The notes under the pieces: model-generated
Told to the model about the DNA's origin: nothing
What the model saw: only the letters and a program-made list of their open reading frames with translations
Databases searched by the model: none
Source: an uncultured Collinsella sp.
Lineage (GTDB): Bacteria; Actinomycetota; Coriobacteriia; Coriobacteriales; Coriobacteriaceae
DNA: 43,858 nucleotides
NCBI GenBank assembly: GCA_900547835.1
Contig: URIJ01000002.1
Coordinates: 1 to 43,858 of the forward strand
Direction: 5' to 3'
Shown: piece by piece, positions 9,291 through 18,570 of the stretch
Position numbering within the stretch: position 1 is the stretch's first letter
Layout of the letters: each line of letters opens with the position of its first letter
Translations under genes and position numbers: made by a program

Positions 9291-12170
9291 ATGTCTGATT
9301 CTTCTATCGTTATTCGCGGCGCTCGTGAGCACAACCTCCGTGATATCGATGTTTCCATTCCGCGTGACCAACTCGTGGTCATTACCGGTCTTTCTGGCTC
9401 GGGCAAGAGTTCGCTGGCATTTGACACTATCTATGCCGAGGGCCAGCGTCGATACGTCGAGAGCCTTTCGAGCTATGCGCGCCAGTTCTTGGGCCAGATG
9501 GACAAACCCGACTTGGATTCAATCGACGGCCTTTCGCCGGCGGTGTCGATCGACCAAAAGACGACGTCTAAAAACCCTCGCTCGACGGTTGGCACCGTAA
9601 CCGAGATTTATGACTATCTGCGCCTGCTGTTCGCCCGTGTGGGCACCCCGCACTGTCCCGAATGCGGCCGCGTCATTGAGCGCCAGACGACCGACCAGGT
9701 TGCCGACAAAGTCTTGGCGGCGGGGGAGGGTCGCCGCGCGTTTGTGCTGGCACCGGTGGTGCGCGGGCGAAAAGGCGAGTACACCAAACTGTTTGAGGAC
9801 CTTCGCGCCGAGGGCTTTAGCCGCGTGCGTGTCGACGGCGAAGTGCGCTCGCTCGACGATCCGATCGATCTGGACAAGAAGTTCAAGCACGATATCGAGG
9901 TCGTGGTCGATCGCATCGTGATCCGTGAGAATTCTCTGGGCCGTATCGCCGAGTCTGTTGAGCAGGCGACCGCGCTGGCTCACGGCAATGTAAACGTGTA
10001 CATGCTGCCCGATCGTGATGCTCCCGAGGGGACCGAGGGCGAGCTGCTGGAGTATTCGTTGGCCTTGGCGTGCCCGGAGCATGGACACTCCATTGACGAT
10101 CTTCAGCCGCGTGATTTTTCGTTTAACGCTCCCTATGGCGCATGTCCTGAGTGCGATGGCCTGGGCTTTAAGAAAACCGTTGATGCCGAGGCGCTGATCG
10201 AGGACCCCTCGAAGTCCATTGCCGACGGAGTCTTTGGTAGCCTGTTTGGCAATTCGAACTACTATCCGCAGATTTTTGCTGCGGTCTGCAAACACTTTAA
10301 GGTGAGCGCCGATACGCCGTGGGGGGACTTGCCCCCTCGCGTGCGTCGTGCGTTTTTGGATGGCATGGGCGACACGAAGATTTCGGTCGACTATCAAAAG
10401 CTCGATGGGCGTCGCAGCCAGTGGGATACCAAGTTTTCGGGCGTTCGCAACATCCTGTACGAACGCTATACCGAGACGACGAACGAGAACACCAAGGCGC
10501 GCTTGGAGAAGTACATTCGCGAGGAACCGTGCTCGAGCTGCCACGGCGCTCGTTTGCGCCCTGAGATGCTCGCCGTCACCGTGGGCGGCAAGTCCATTTA
10601 CGAGGTTTGTTGCCTGTCGTGCCGTGAGTCGCTCGAGTTTTTTGAGGGCCTGGAGCTCACCGAGCGCCAACAGTTTATCGGCGGGCGCATCGTCAAGGAA
10701 ATCCTGGAGCGCTTGCGTTTTCTGGTCGATGTTGGACTCGACTATCTGACGCTCGATCGTGCCTCGGCGACGCTTTCTGGTGGCGAGGCGCAGCGTATTC
10801 GCCTGGCAACGCAGATCGGCGCGGGTCTCATGGGCGTGCTCTATATTCTGGATGAGCCCTCGATCGGTCTTCATCAGCGTGACAACGAGCGCCTGATTAA
10901 GACGCTCGAGCGCCTGCGCGATATCGGCAATACCGTTATCGTCGTCGAACACGACGAGGATACAATCCGTGCCGCCGACTACGTGATCGACATGGGGCCC
11001 GGCGCCGGCGTCAACGGCGGACACGTAGTCGCGGCGGGAACGCCTGCCGATATCATGGCGTGTCCCGAGTCGATGACGGGCGCTTATCTGACCGGCAAAC
11101 GAATGATCCGGGTGCCTGATGAACGGCGCAAGCCCGGTCGCGGCTGCCTTAAAATTACGGGCGCTCGAGCCAACAACCTCAAAAACGTTACCGCCAAGAT
11201 CGAGTTTGGTACGCTTACGGTTGTTACCGGCGTGTCGGGATCGGGCAAGAGCTCCCTGGTTACCGACACCATTGCGCCTGCCCTTACGAATGCCATTCAC
11301 CGTTCGACGCGCCCTGTGGGTCCGTATAAGAAAATCGAGGGCATCGAGTGCATCGATAAGGTTATCGATATCGACCAGTCGCCGATTGGCCGCACGCCGC
11401 GCTCCAACCCTGCTACCTATATCGGCCTGTGGGATGATCTTCGCGCGCTGTTTGCGAGTACGCCGGAGTCGAAGGCGCGCGGCTACTCGCCGGGTCGTTT
11501 CTCCTTTAATGTGAGTGGCGGGCGCTGTGAGGCGTGCAAGGGCGACGGACAGATCAAGATCGAGATGCACTTCCTTCCCGATATCTACGTTCCCTGCGAA
11601 GTTTGCGGCGGTAAACGCTACAACCGCGAGACACTCGAGGTCACCTACCGTGGCAAGACCATCTCGGACGTGCTCGACATGAGCGTCACCGAGGCGCTGG
11701 CCTTCTTTGGGAATATCCCGCAGATCAAGCGAAAGCTCCAGACGCTGTACGATGTAGGCTTGGGCTACGTGAGCCTGGGCCAGCCCGCCACGACGCTCTC
11801 GGGCGGCGAGGCGCAGCGTGTGAAGCTCGCCAAGGAGCTTCATCGACGCCAGACGGGCAAGACGTTCTATATTTTGGACGAGCCGACGACCGGTCTTCAT
11901 TTTGAGGACGTCCGCCAGCTGCTCGATGTGCTGCAGCGCTTGGTCGATGCGGGCAACACGGTGCTGGTGATTGAGCACAACCTTGATGTCATCAAGGTTG
12001 CCGACCGCCTGATCGATATGGGTCCCGAGGGCGGTAACGGCGGCGGAACCGTCGTGGTTTCGGGCACACCGGAGCAGGTTGCGGACTGTCCGCAGAGTTA
12101 TACGGGCAAGTTTTTGGCGCCGTTGCTCAGGCGTGACCGGGAGCGTCAGGCTCAACTTGATGCTCAATAA
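9291..12170 (+). CDS. uvrA: UvrA, damage-sensing ATPase of excinuclease ABC
   Basis: 959 aa, normal for the family. The start at 9291 (MSDSSIVIRGARE) has AAGGAG 5 bases upstream; an in-frame start at 9225 is ignored. UvrA dimers scan DNA and load UvrB at lesions. The two ABC ATPase modules are visible: Walker A GLSGSGKS at 33-40 and a second GVSGSGKSS in the C-terminal half; signatures LSGGEAQRIRLA and LSGGEAQRVKLA; Walker B ILDEPSIGLH and ILDEPTTGLH. Zinc-finger cysteines are present (CPECGRVIE; CSSCHGARLRP; CEACKGDG with CEVCGGKRYN). A candidate SOS box lies upstream and a hairpin follows the stop. Confidence 0.98.
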   Translation: MSDSSIVIRGAREHNLRDIDVSIPRDQLVVITGLSGSGKSSLAFDTIYAEGQRRYVESLSSYARQFLGQMDKPDLDSIDGLSPAVSIDQKTTSKNPRSTVGTVTEIYDYLRLLFARVGTPHCPECGRVIERQTTDQVADKVLAAGEGRRAFVLAPVVRGRKGEYTKLFEDLRAEGFSRVRVDGEVRSLDDPIDLDKKFKHDIEVVVDRIVIRENSLGRIAESVEQATALAHGNVNVYMLPDRDAPEGTEGELLEYSLALACPEHGHSIDDLQPRDFSFNAPYGACPECDGLGFKKTVDAEALIEDPSKSIADGVFGSLFGNSNYYPQIFAAVCKHFKVSADTPWGDLPPRVRRAFLDGMGDTKISVDYQKLDGRRSQWDTKFSGVRNILYERYTETTNENTKARLEKYIREEPCSSCHGARLRPEMLAVTVGGKSIYEVCCLSCRESLEFFEGLELTERQQFIGGRIVKEILERLRFLVDVGLDYLTLDRASATLSGGEAQRIRLATQIGAGLMGVLYILDEPSIGLHQRDNERLIKTLERLRDIGNTVIVVEHDEDTIRAADYVIDMGPGAGVNGGHVVAAGTPADIMACPESMTGAYLTGKRMIRVPDERRKPGRGCLKITGARANNLKNVTAKIEFGTLTVVTGVSGSGKSSLVTDTIAPALTNAIHRSTRPVGPYKKIEGIECIDKVIDIDQSPIGRTPRSNPATYIGLWDDLRALFASTPESKARGYSPGRFSFNVSGGRCEACKGDGQIKIEMHFLPDIYVPCEVCGGKRYNRETLEVTYRGKTISDVLDMSVTEALAFFGNIPQIKRKLQTLYDVGLGYVSLGQPATTLSGGEAQRVKLAKELHRRQTGKTFYILDEPTTGLHFEDVRQLLDVLQRLVDAGNTVLVIEHNLDVIKVADRLIDMGPEGGNGGGTVVVSGTPEQVADCPQSYTGKFLAPLLRRDRERQAQLDAQ

Positions 12171-12190
12171 ATAGGCGATTCAGTTTATGG

Positions 12191-12221
12191 GCGCCATCGA
12201 CTCCTTGTGATTCGATGGCGC
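12191..12221 (+). terminator. hairpin after uvrA
   Basis: GCGCCATCGA at 12191-12200 pairs perfectly with TCGATGGCGC at 12212-12221. Only a weak T-rich stretch (TTGCTG) follows, so termination may be partial. Confidence 0.5.
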
Positions 12222-12302
12222 TTGCTGTGCCGAAGTGACGTATGCAGCCGAATTGGACATATACTTAATCCTTGCGTCCGAATGCGAGGGAAAGGATATG
12301 TC

Positions 12303-12803
12303 ATGGCAAAGGCTGTTAAGACGCCAAAAACCAATGCGATGCGCGAGCTGGAAAGCGCCGGCATTTCCTATGTTCTACATACGTACGAAGACGATGGTGA
12401 TGAGTCGGTGGGCCTGGGGGTCGCGATTTCGGAGCAGCTTGGCGAGGAGCCCGGTCAAGGATTTAAGACTTTGGTCTGCGTGACACCGTCCAACGACTAT
12501 GTCGTGTGCTGCATCCCTGTTGCCGACGAGCTCGATCTAAAGTCCGCCGCGCGTGCCGCGGGGGAGAAGTCCTTGGCCATGATGCATGTGAAGGATTTGC
12601 TTGCGGCGACTGGCTACGTTCGCGGCGGCTGCAGCCCGGTCGGTATGAAAAAACGCTACCGGACGCTCATTGATGAGACGTGTGTCCTTTGGGATACCAT
12701 TTTTATTTCGGGAGGCAAGCGTGGTTATCAGCTCGAGCTTGCACCCGATGATTTAATTGCATTTTGCGGGGCGACGGTTGCCGCGATTACGAGAGAGGAC
12801 TGA
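12303..12803 (+). CDS. ybaK: YbaK-type aminoacyl-tRNA deacylase
   Basis: 166 aa from ATG 12303 (AAAGGAT upstream); a longer frame from 12207 begins inside the uvrA terminator. The protein is a YbaK/ProX-domain editing enzyme that hydrolyses mischarged tRNA, in E. coli Cys-tRNA(Pro). The family signature GYVRGGCSPVGMKK, the FKTLVCVTPSNDYVVCCIPV core strand region and a C-terminal LAPDDLIAFCGATVA are visible. Length matches bacterial YbaK (about 155-170 aa). murJ starts 3 bases after the stop codon, so the two are probably cotranslated, which does not imply a functional link. Confidence 0.88.
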   Translation: MAKAVKTPKTNAMRELESAGISYVLHTYEDDGDESVGLGVAISEQLGEEPGQGFKTLVCVTPSNDYVVCCIPVADELDLKSAARAAGEKSLAMMHVKDLLAATGYVRGGCSPVGMKKRYRTLIDETCVLWDTIFISGGKRGYQLELAPDDLIAFCGATVAAITRED

Positions 12804-12806
12804 GCG

Positions 12807-14489
12807 ATGCCGCAGGAAGAATTGAAGCGCGGAGCTCATTTTGCAAAAGAATCTGCGCCTCAGACACCCTCATCCGAAGCTTCTTCGTCGCGAGATGACA
12901 CTGACGACATGGGCTCGTCGGACTACTCCACGGTTGGTCGTTCCGCCGGGCTTATGACCATCCTGACCATCGTGTCTCGCGTCACCGGTTTTATCCGCAC
13001 GTGGGCAATGGCGGCCGCTATCGGCATGTCGCTGCTCTCGTCCTCCTATCAGGTCGCCAACAACCTGCCCAATATGCTCTACGAACTCGTGATGGGTGGC
13101 ATGCTCGTGACGGCGTTTTTGCCCGTGTACATGGGCGTGAGGCGTGAGCAGGGTCGCGAGGCCTCGAACGAGTACGTGGGCAACCTGCTCGGCATTCTGC
13201 TTTTGGTGCTGGGTGGCATTTCGTTGCTGGGGACCGTGTTCGCCCCGGGCTTTATCTGGACGCAATCGTTCCTTTCGGGTGACGGTGGCAGCATGGATAC
13301 CGCTGCGTTCATGTTCCGTTTCTTTGCCATCCAGATTCTGTTTTATGGTTTGGGCTCGGTGTTCTCGGGCGTTCTCAACGCACACCGCGACTACTTCTGG
13401 TCGACGTTTGCCCCGGTCCTCAACAATGTGATCGTCATTGCGAGCTTTATGGGTTTTGCGCCCGTGTCCGCACAGTTTGGCGAACGTGCCGGCATCATCT
13501 TGATTGCGGCCGGTACGACCCTCGGTGTCTTTGTTCAGATGGCATGTCAGATTCCCGCGCTTGGCAAGCACGGCGTGCATCCCCATATCCATATCGACTT
13601 TAAGGACCCTGCGCTGCGCCAGACGATTGCGCTCGGTATCCCGACGCTGCTCGCCACGGTGTGCATGTTTGTCTCGACTTCTATCACCAACGCTGCCGCG
13701 CTGGTGGTCCAGCCCGAGACGGGTCCTTCCGTCATCGCCTATGCGCGCCTGTGGTACACGCTGCCCTACGCGCTGATTGCCGCCTCGCTTTCGACGGCGC
13801 TCTATACCGAGCTCTCTCATGACGCACAGGAGAAGGATTACGACAGCGTTCGCACGGGCATTTCGCGTGGCGTCGCCCAGATGCTGTTCTTCCTGATTCC
13901 GTTCGCGTTGTACCTGATTGTCTTCGCGCGTCCGCTCAACATGATCTACTGTGCCGGCAAGTTCGATGAATCCGGCGTGGCGCTGGTGTCCGAGTACCTT
14001 GTCTACCTGGCGCTCTCGCTGCCGCTCTACGGCGTGGTCGTGTTGATGCAGAAGAGCTTCTCTGCCTTGCTCGACATGAAGCCCTATAGCCGCTATTGCC
14101 TGTATTCCGCCATCGGCCAGGCCGGCTCGGTTCTGCTGTTTGGCGTTGTGCTGGGCTTCGGTATGCCGGCAATCGCGCTTTCGTATGTCGTCGACTACGT
14201 GATCTTGGTCGGCTGTTCGCTGTGGTGGCTGCGTCGTCGCCTGCGTGGCCTTCAGGTCAAATCTATCCTACATGGCGGTTTCTTTGGCCTTTTGCTCGGT
14301 GGCCTAGGTGCTGCCGCAGGCGCCGGCGTCATGTGGGCGCTTGAACACTTTGTCGGGGCACTTGGCGGCTCGATTCTGATTACTCTTGGCTACGTTTGCG
14401 TTGCGGGTGTCGCCTCGCTTGTTGTTACCTTTGGCCTTGCCGTCGTCCTTAAGATGCCCGAGGTCTCGGCGCTGCTTCGTCGCAAGTAG
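12807..14489 (+). CDS. murJ: MurJ lipid II flippase
   Basis: 560 aa. MurJ moves lipid-linked peptidoglycan precursor across the cytoplasmic membrane. An N-terminal soluble, Ser/Asp-rich segment of about 40 residues precedes the MviN/MurJ membrane domain, beginning GLMTILTIVSRVTGFIRTWAMA, a recognisable TM1 of the MOP superfamily with the conserved Arg cluster; about 14 hydrophobic segments follow through to the C terminus. The conserved LPNMLYELVMGGML region is seen near residue 90. The start at 12807 has AGAGAGGA upstream and lies 3 bases after ybaK; uvrC begins at the base after the murJ stop codon. Confidence 0.93.
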   Translation: MPQEELKRGAHFAKESAPQTPSSEASSSRDDTDDMGSSDYSTVGRSAGLMTILTIVSRVTGFIRTWAMAAAIGMSLLSSSYQVANNLPNMLYELVMGGMLVTAFLPVYMGVRREQGREASNEYVGNLLGILLLVLGGISLLGTVFAPGFIWTQSFLSGDGGSMDTAAFMFRFFAIQILFYGLGSVFSGVLNAHRDYFWSTFAPVLNNVIVIASFMGFAPVSAQFGERAGIILIAAGTTLGVFVQMACQIPALGKHGVHPHIHIDFKDPALRQTIALGIPTLLATVCMFVSTSITNAAALVVQPETGPSVIAYARLWYTLPYALIAASLSTALYTELSHDAQEKDYDSVRTGISRGVAQMLFFLIPFALYLIVFARPLNMIYCAGKFDESGVALVSEYLVYLALSLPLYGVVVLMQKSFSALLDMKPYSRYCLYSAIGQAGSVLLFGVVLGFGMPAIALSYVVDYVILVGCSLWWLRRRLRGLQVKSILHGGFFGLLLGGLGAAAGAGVMWALEHFVGALGGSILITLGYVCVAGVASLVVTFGLAVVLKMPEVSALLRRK

Positions 14490-16436
14490 GTGCGCGTGGC
14501 CGGTCACGACAACATTCCAACGCTTGCCGAGCAGGTTTCGCGCGTTCCCACACAGCCCGGATGCTACCTTTGGAAGGATGCCAAGGGCGATGTCATCTAC
14601 GTGGGCAAGGCGAAAAACCTGCGCGCCCGCATGCGTCAATACGTGACACTGCAGGATGAGCGTCAAAAGATCCCGCTGATGATGCAGCTGGTGGCGAGCT
14701 TTGACTACATCGTTGTCGAAACCGAGCATGAGGCGCTTGTACTCGAGCGCAACCTGATCGGCCAGTACCATCCGTACTTTAACGTCGACCTCAAGGATGA
14801 CAAGAGCTACCCCTTTATCGCCATTACAAAGGGCGACCTGTATCCCGCGATCAAATACACGCGTGAGCGTCATAAGCCGGGAACGCGCTATTTTGGACCC
14901 TATACCGATAGCCGTGCGGCACGTGAGACGATAGATACGCTGCGCAAGGTTATCCCCATCTGCTCTGCATCCTGTGCGGAGTGGCGTCGTTGTCGCCGTA
15001 CCATCGAGTCCCACAAGGGCGAGGAAGACATCGTCAATATGATTTGCGCACAAAACGGGCGTCCCTGCTTTGACTACCATGTCGGGCGCGGCCCGGGTGC
15101 GTGTGTCGGCGCGATTTCCCCGGCAGACTATGCCAAGAACGTCAAGCGTGTCGAGCGCTTTTTGTCGGGCCATCGCAAGGATGTCGTCGATGAGCTGACC
15201 TCCGAGATGACGGATGCCGCCGAGGCGCTCGACTTTGAGCGCGCGGCACGCGTCAAACGTCGTTTGGAGGTCATCAGGGGTCTGGACGATCGTCAGCAAG
15301 TCGTTTTTCCCTCCAGTGTCGATATCGATGTCATCGGGTTCTATCGCGAGGAGACCATCTCCGCCGCTTGCGTCTTCGTCGTTCGCGAGGGCCGAACAGT
15401 TCGCACCTGCGAGTTCATTCTCGACAAGGGTCTTGATGTTGACGAGGAAGAGCTCCAGTCGGGCTTTCTTAAGCGCTATTACGACGAGACGGCTGATATT
15501 CCAGCTGAGGTCAACCTTTCCGTCGAGCTTGAGGATGCGGAGGCGCTGGGGGAGTGGCTTGCGGGCAAGCGTGAGCGTTCCTGCCATCTCCATAGGCCGC
15601 AGCGTGGCGAAAAGCACCGTCTGCTCGATATGGCATCCAAAAATGCGCGCCATGCCCTCATGCGCTACATGATGCGAACGGGGTACGCTGACGACCGCAC
15701 CAATCAAGCGCTCCTGGAGCTCGAAAGTGCGTTGGCGCTGCCATCGCCGCCGTTGCGTATCGAGTGCTTCGATATCTCTACACTGCATGGCACCTTTACG
15801 GTCGCCTCGATGGTGGTGTTTACCAACGGGCGCGCCGACAAGAGCCAGTACCGTCGTTTTAAAATTCAGGCCGAATTGGACGAGGCAAACGACTTCGTGT
15901 CGATGTCCGAGGTTTTGGGACGACGCTATGCTCCCGAGCGCATGGCCGACGAGCGCTTTGGCTCGCGCCCCGATTTGCTCGTTGTCGATGGCGGTAAGCC
16001 GCAATTGACCGCTGCGATCAAGCAACTTGAGGCTCTTGGGCTCGATATACCAGTTTGTGGCTTGGCGAAGGCCGACGAGGAAGTTTTTGTGCCTTGGGAC
16101 GAGACTCCTGTCGTGCTGCCGACCGGGTCTGCTTCGCTCTATCTAATTAAGCAGGTACGCGATGAGTCCCACCGATTTGCCATCACGTTCCATCGCGAAT
16201 TGCGCGACAAAGCCATGACGGTTTCGGTGCTCGATGACGTTCCAGGCGTGGGACCCACCAGAAAACGTGCCCTTATGCGCCATTTTGGCTCGATGAAGCG
16301 TTTGCGCGCGGCGAGCGAGCAAGAGATCGCGGAAGTTCGCGGCATACCTGCCGATGTTGCCAAGGCGGTCCACGAGGCGCTCGTTGCATGGAATGCCGAG
16401 CGCGCCGAGGCGGCGGCTGGCCATTCCGATAGCTAA
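14490..16436 (+). CDS. uvrC: UvrC, dual-incision nuclease of excinuclease ABC
   Basis: 648 aa from GTG 14490, immediately after the murJ TAG; GTG 14496 is an equally possible start and neither has a clear ribosome binding site, so coupling to murJ is likely. Domain order: GIY-YIG nuclease (about 20-100, PGCYLWKD...IYVGKAKNLRARMRQY), cysteine-containing region (155-206), UVR motif (about 230-265), RNase H-like endonuclease (about 400-560, including ECFDISTLHG and LLVVDGGKPQL), and C-terminal helix-hairpin-helix pair (DVPGVGPTRKRALMRHFGS). In the cysteine region the usual GRC-x-x-(P/A)-C reads GRG-PGAC, so one of the four conserved cysteines is absent, while an inserted stretch of about 25 residues carries extra cysteines (C162, C168, C186). 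Confidence 0.96.
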   Translation: MRVAGHDNIPTLAEQVSRVPTQPGCYLWKDAKGDVIYVGKAKNLRARMRQYVTLQDERQKIPLMMQLVASFDYIVVETEHEALVLERNLIGQYHPYFNVDLKDDKSYPFIAITKGDLYPAIKYTRERHKPGTRYFGPYTDSRAARETIDTLRKVIPICSASCAEWRRCRRTIESHKGEEDIVNMICAQNGRPCFDYHVGRGPGACVGAISPADYAKNVKRVERFLSGHRKDVVDELTSEMTDAAEALDFERAARVKRRLEVIRGLDDRQQVVFPSSVDIDVIGFYREETISAACVFVVREGRTVRTCEFILDKGLDVDEEELQSGFLKRYYDETADIPAEVNLSVELEDAEALGEWLAGKRERSCHLHRPQRGEKHRLLDMASKNARHALMRYMMRTGYADDRTNQALLELESALALPSPPLRIECFDISTLHGTFTVASMVVFTNGRADKSQYRRFKIQAELDEANDFVSMSEVLGRRYAPERMADERFGSRPDLLVVDGGKPQLTAAIKQLEALGLDIPVCGLAKADEEVFVPWDETPVVLPTGSASLYLIKQVRDESHRFAITFHRELRDKAMTVSVLDDVPGVGPTRKRALMRHFGSMKRLRAASEQEIAEVRGIPADVAKAVHEALVAWNAERAEAAAGHSDS

Positions 16437-16800
16437 ACACGAGCCTAAACAACTGATATACATGATTGCGCGATTTTCAACCATTTATTTCGCCATGATT
16501 GCCTGCTGGTTTCGGGTTTTATTAACGCTAAAACGTTTGACTAACCCAAGCGAAAACCCTGCTATCCTGCGGGTTGACGAAGACTGATATCTCACCTCGC
16601 CGATACATACTGTCTGGCGAATCATTTGTCAATGAATTCGGTGAACGGTAGTAAATACCGTTCAAGCGTATGTATGTATCGGTCGCCGAGCGCGGCACCT
16701 CAGTTGGGTTCGTCGGTAGGTAAGGTATATATCGTCCGCAAGTTGCGCGGGGGCACGTCTAGGTGCTCCCGAGTAAGATTCTCTATTGATAGGAGAAGAC
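16437..16800 (+). promoter_or_regulatory. promoter and regulatory leader of the nan operon
   Basis: 364 bases without a credible gene. TTGACT at 16537-16542 and TGCTAT at 16560-16565 (17-base spacing) form a plausible promoter. AAAACGTT (16530-16537), a LacI-family-like core, overlaps the -35 box. Downstream are nested inverted repeats: CCGATACATAC (16600-16610) with GTATGTATCGG (16672-16682) enclose a perfect 9-bp dyad (16642-16650 with 16656-16664). A further hairpin pairs GGGGGCAC (16749-16756) with GTGCTCCC (16763-16770) about 20 bases before the ribosome binding site. The promoter call is weak (the -10 matches 3 of 6); the dyads are certain as sequence. Confidence 0.5.
16642..16664. promoter_or_regulatory. 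perfect 9-bp dyad, candidate operator of the nan operon
   Basis: TGAACGGTA (16642-16650) and TACCGTTCA (16656-16664) flank GTAAA. Size and symmetry suit a dimeric repressor of the GntR, MarR or similar type. It sits downstream of the predicted promoter, inside a larger inverted repeat. No regulator gene lies in the operon. Confidence 0.45.
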
Positions 16801-18413
16801 ATGGCCATCATCAACAAGGGTATGTCCAGGCGTCGTTCCTCGGCCTCACCGGCAGCGTCGCTGCTGTCGCCGGCCTTGGTCTCACTGGCTGCGGTGGCAG
16901 CTCTAGCGACGAGGGTTCCGCTTCCGGCTCCACCGATTCCGCCAACCGTGGCGGCGGCGTGATCACCGCTGGTTCCGCTTACGCTCCGTCCAGCTTCGAT
17001 CCCGCCAGCACCGGCTCCGCTGTGGGCCTGGGTGCTAACTGGCACGTCGTCGAGGGCCTCTACGGCATCGATTACCACGACTACAGCACCTTCAACGAGC
17101 TCGCCACCGACGATCCCAAGTCTGTGGACGACACCACTTTCGAGGTCACCATCCGCAAGGGCGCCAAGTTCTCCGATGGCACCGAGGTCACCGCTGACGA
17201 TGTCGTTGCCTCCTACACCGCTTGCGCCGCTTCCGCTACCTATGCTCCGTTCTTCCAGCCCTTCGAGTCCATCGAGGCCAAGGACGCCAGCACCGTGACG
17301 GTCAAGACCAAGGTCCCCAACTTCTCCCTGCTCAAGGATCGTCTGGCCATCGTCCGCGTTACCCCGGCCACCCAGACCGAGGAGGATCGCGCCAAGCAGC
17401 CGATCGGCTCCGGCCCCTGGATGTATGACTCTATCTCCGATACCGAGATCACCCTGGTTCCCAACCCCGAGTACAACGGTGAGTATGCTGCCGAGGATAA
17501 GAAGATCCAGTACAGCATCCTGACCGACCCCACCGCTCGCGTTACCGCTCAGCAGGAGGGCTCCACGCTCGTTATGGAGCTCGTTACCGCTGACGCCGTC
17601 GACCAGCTCGAGAGCGCCGGCTGCAAGATCGATAACGTTCAGGGTTTCGGCACCCGCTTCATCATGTTCAACGTCGCCAAGGAGCCTTGGAACAACGTCA
17701 AGGTCCGTCAGGCTGTCATGTATGCGCTCGACACCGAGAAGATGGTCAGCAACACCTTCGCCGGCCTTGCCACCGCTGCCAGCTGCTACCTGCCCAAGAG
17801 CTTCACCAACTATCATGAGGCTTCCACGGTGTACAAGACCGACGCCAAGAAGGCTAAGAAGCTCATCGAGGAGTCTGGCATCACCCCGGGTGCCATCACC
17901 CTGCGCACCACCGACAACGAGCAGATTAAGGGCATGGCCGCCCAGGTCAAGAACGACCTCGACGCTCTCGGCTTCGATGTGACCATCCAGACCGATACCT
18001 CGCCGGCCACCTACGCTGCCATCGACGGCGGCGAGGCCTACGATATCCTCCTTGCCCCTGGCGATCCTTCCTGCTTCGGCGCCGACCCCGACCTGCTGCT
18101 CAACTGGTGGTACGGCGACAACGTCTGGATGCAGACCCGTTGCCCGTGGAAGGAGTCCGCTGAGTGGCAGAAGCTCCACAGTCTCATGGACGAGGCTCTT
18201 GCCGCCGAGGGCGACGAGCAGCAGAAGAAGTGGAACGAGTGCTTCGACATCATTGCCGACAACGCCGTTCTGTACCCCGTTGTCCACGTCAAGACCGTCT
18301 CCGCTTCCTGGGACGATCCGTCCACTGCGCCCAACGGCGAGGCCCTCGATGGCTTCAAGGGCATCGGCACGACGAGCATGTCCTTCAGGGGCGTTGCGAC
18401 CGTCAAGGCGTAA
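16801..18413 (+). CDS. ABC transporter substrate-binding lipoprotein (SBP_bac_5), frameshifted in its signal peptide; probable sialic acid binder
   Basis: The start at 16801 has AGGAG at 16791-16795 and reads MAIINKGMSRRR, then leaves frame; the frame that continues (TTC at 16836) reads FLGLTGSVAAVAGLGLTGCGG and the rest of a peptide/nickel-type binding protein. Adding one T at 16834-16837 restores SRRRFLGL, a twin-arginine motif, a hydrophobic core and lipobox LTGC with Cys31, giving a 537-aa lipoprotein. As written, translation from 16801 stops after about 58 codons. No start codon in the second frame gives a sensible signal peptide. The mature part is intact and of normal length. The adjoining transporter and nan genes suggest the ligand is sialic acid; peptide is the alternative. 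Either a sequence error or a real mutation is possible. Confidence 0.85.
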
Positions 18414-18475
18414 GACTCGCTTGAGTCTGTATGCAGGATGTCGGTCGTTGGGACCGTATCCTCATAGTTGAAACA

Positions 18476-18509
18476 AAGACCCGGGCGGCAACGATGTCGC
18501 TCGGGTCTT
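18476..18509 (+). terminator. attenuator-like hairpin between binding protein and permease
   Basis: AAGACCCGGGCG (18476-18487) pairs with CGCTCGGGTCTT (18498-18509), 12 bp with one G-T pair. No T-run follows, so it more likely limits readthrough or stabilises the upstream mRNA end, favouring the binding protein over the permeases. A perfect dyad ATGAGTACCCGTACTCAT follows at 18513-18530. Confidence 0.5.
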
Positions 18510-18570
18510 GTAATGAGTACCCGTACTCATATACCAGTTGGTCCTACCGACAAAAGAAAGGGGAGAGAAC

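Noticed and set aside
9519..12167. 882-codon minus-strand frame opposite uvrA
   Set aside because: Same cause: it mirrors the uvrA frame, with no recognisable domain or ribosome binding site.
16626..16800. In-frame 5' extension of the nan-operon binding protein from TTG 16626
   Set aside because: It crosses the leader dyads, has no ribosome binding site and gives no signal peptide; the frameshift explanation restores a complete Tat lipoprotein signal.
16801..16840. Programmed ribosomal frameshift in the binding protein gene
   Set aside because: There is no X-XXY-YYZ slippery site or downstream pseudoknot candidate at the junction; a single-base deletion is simpler.
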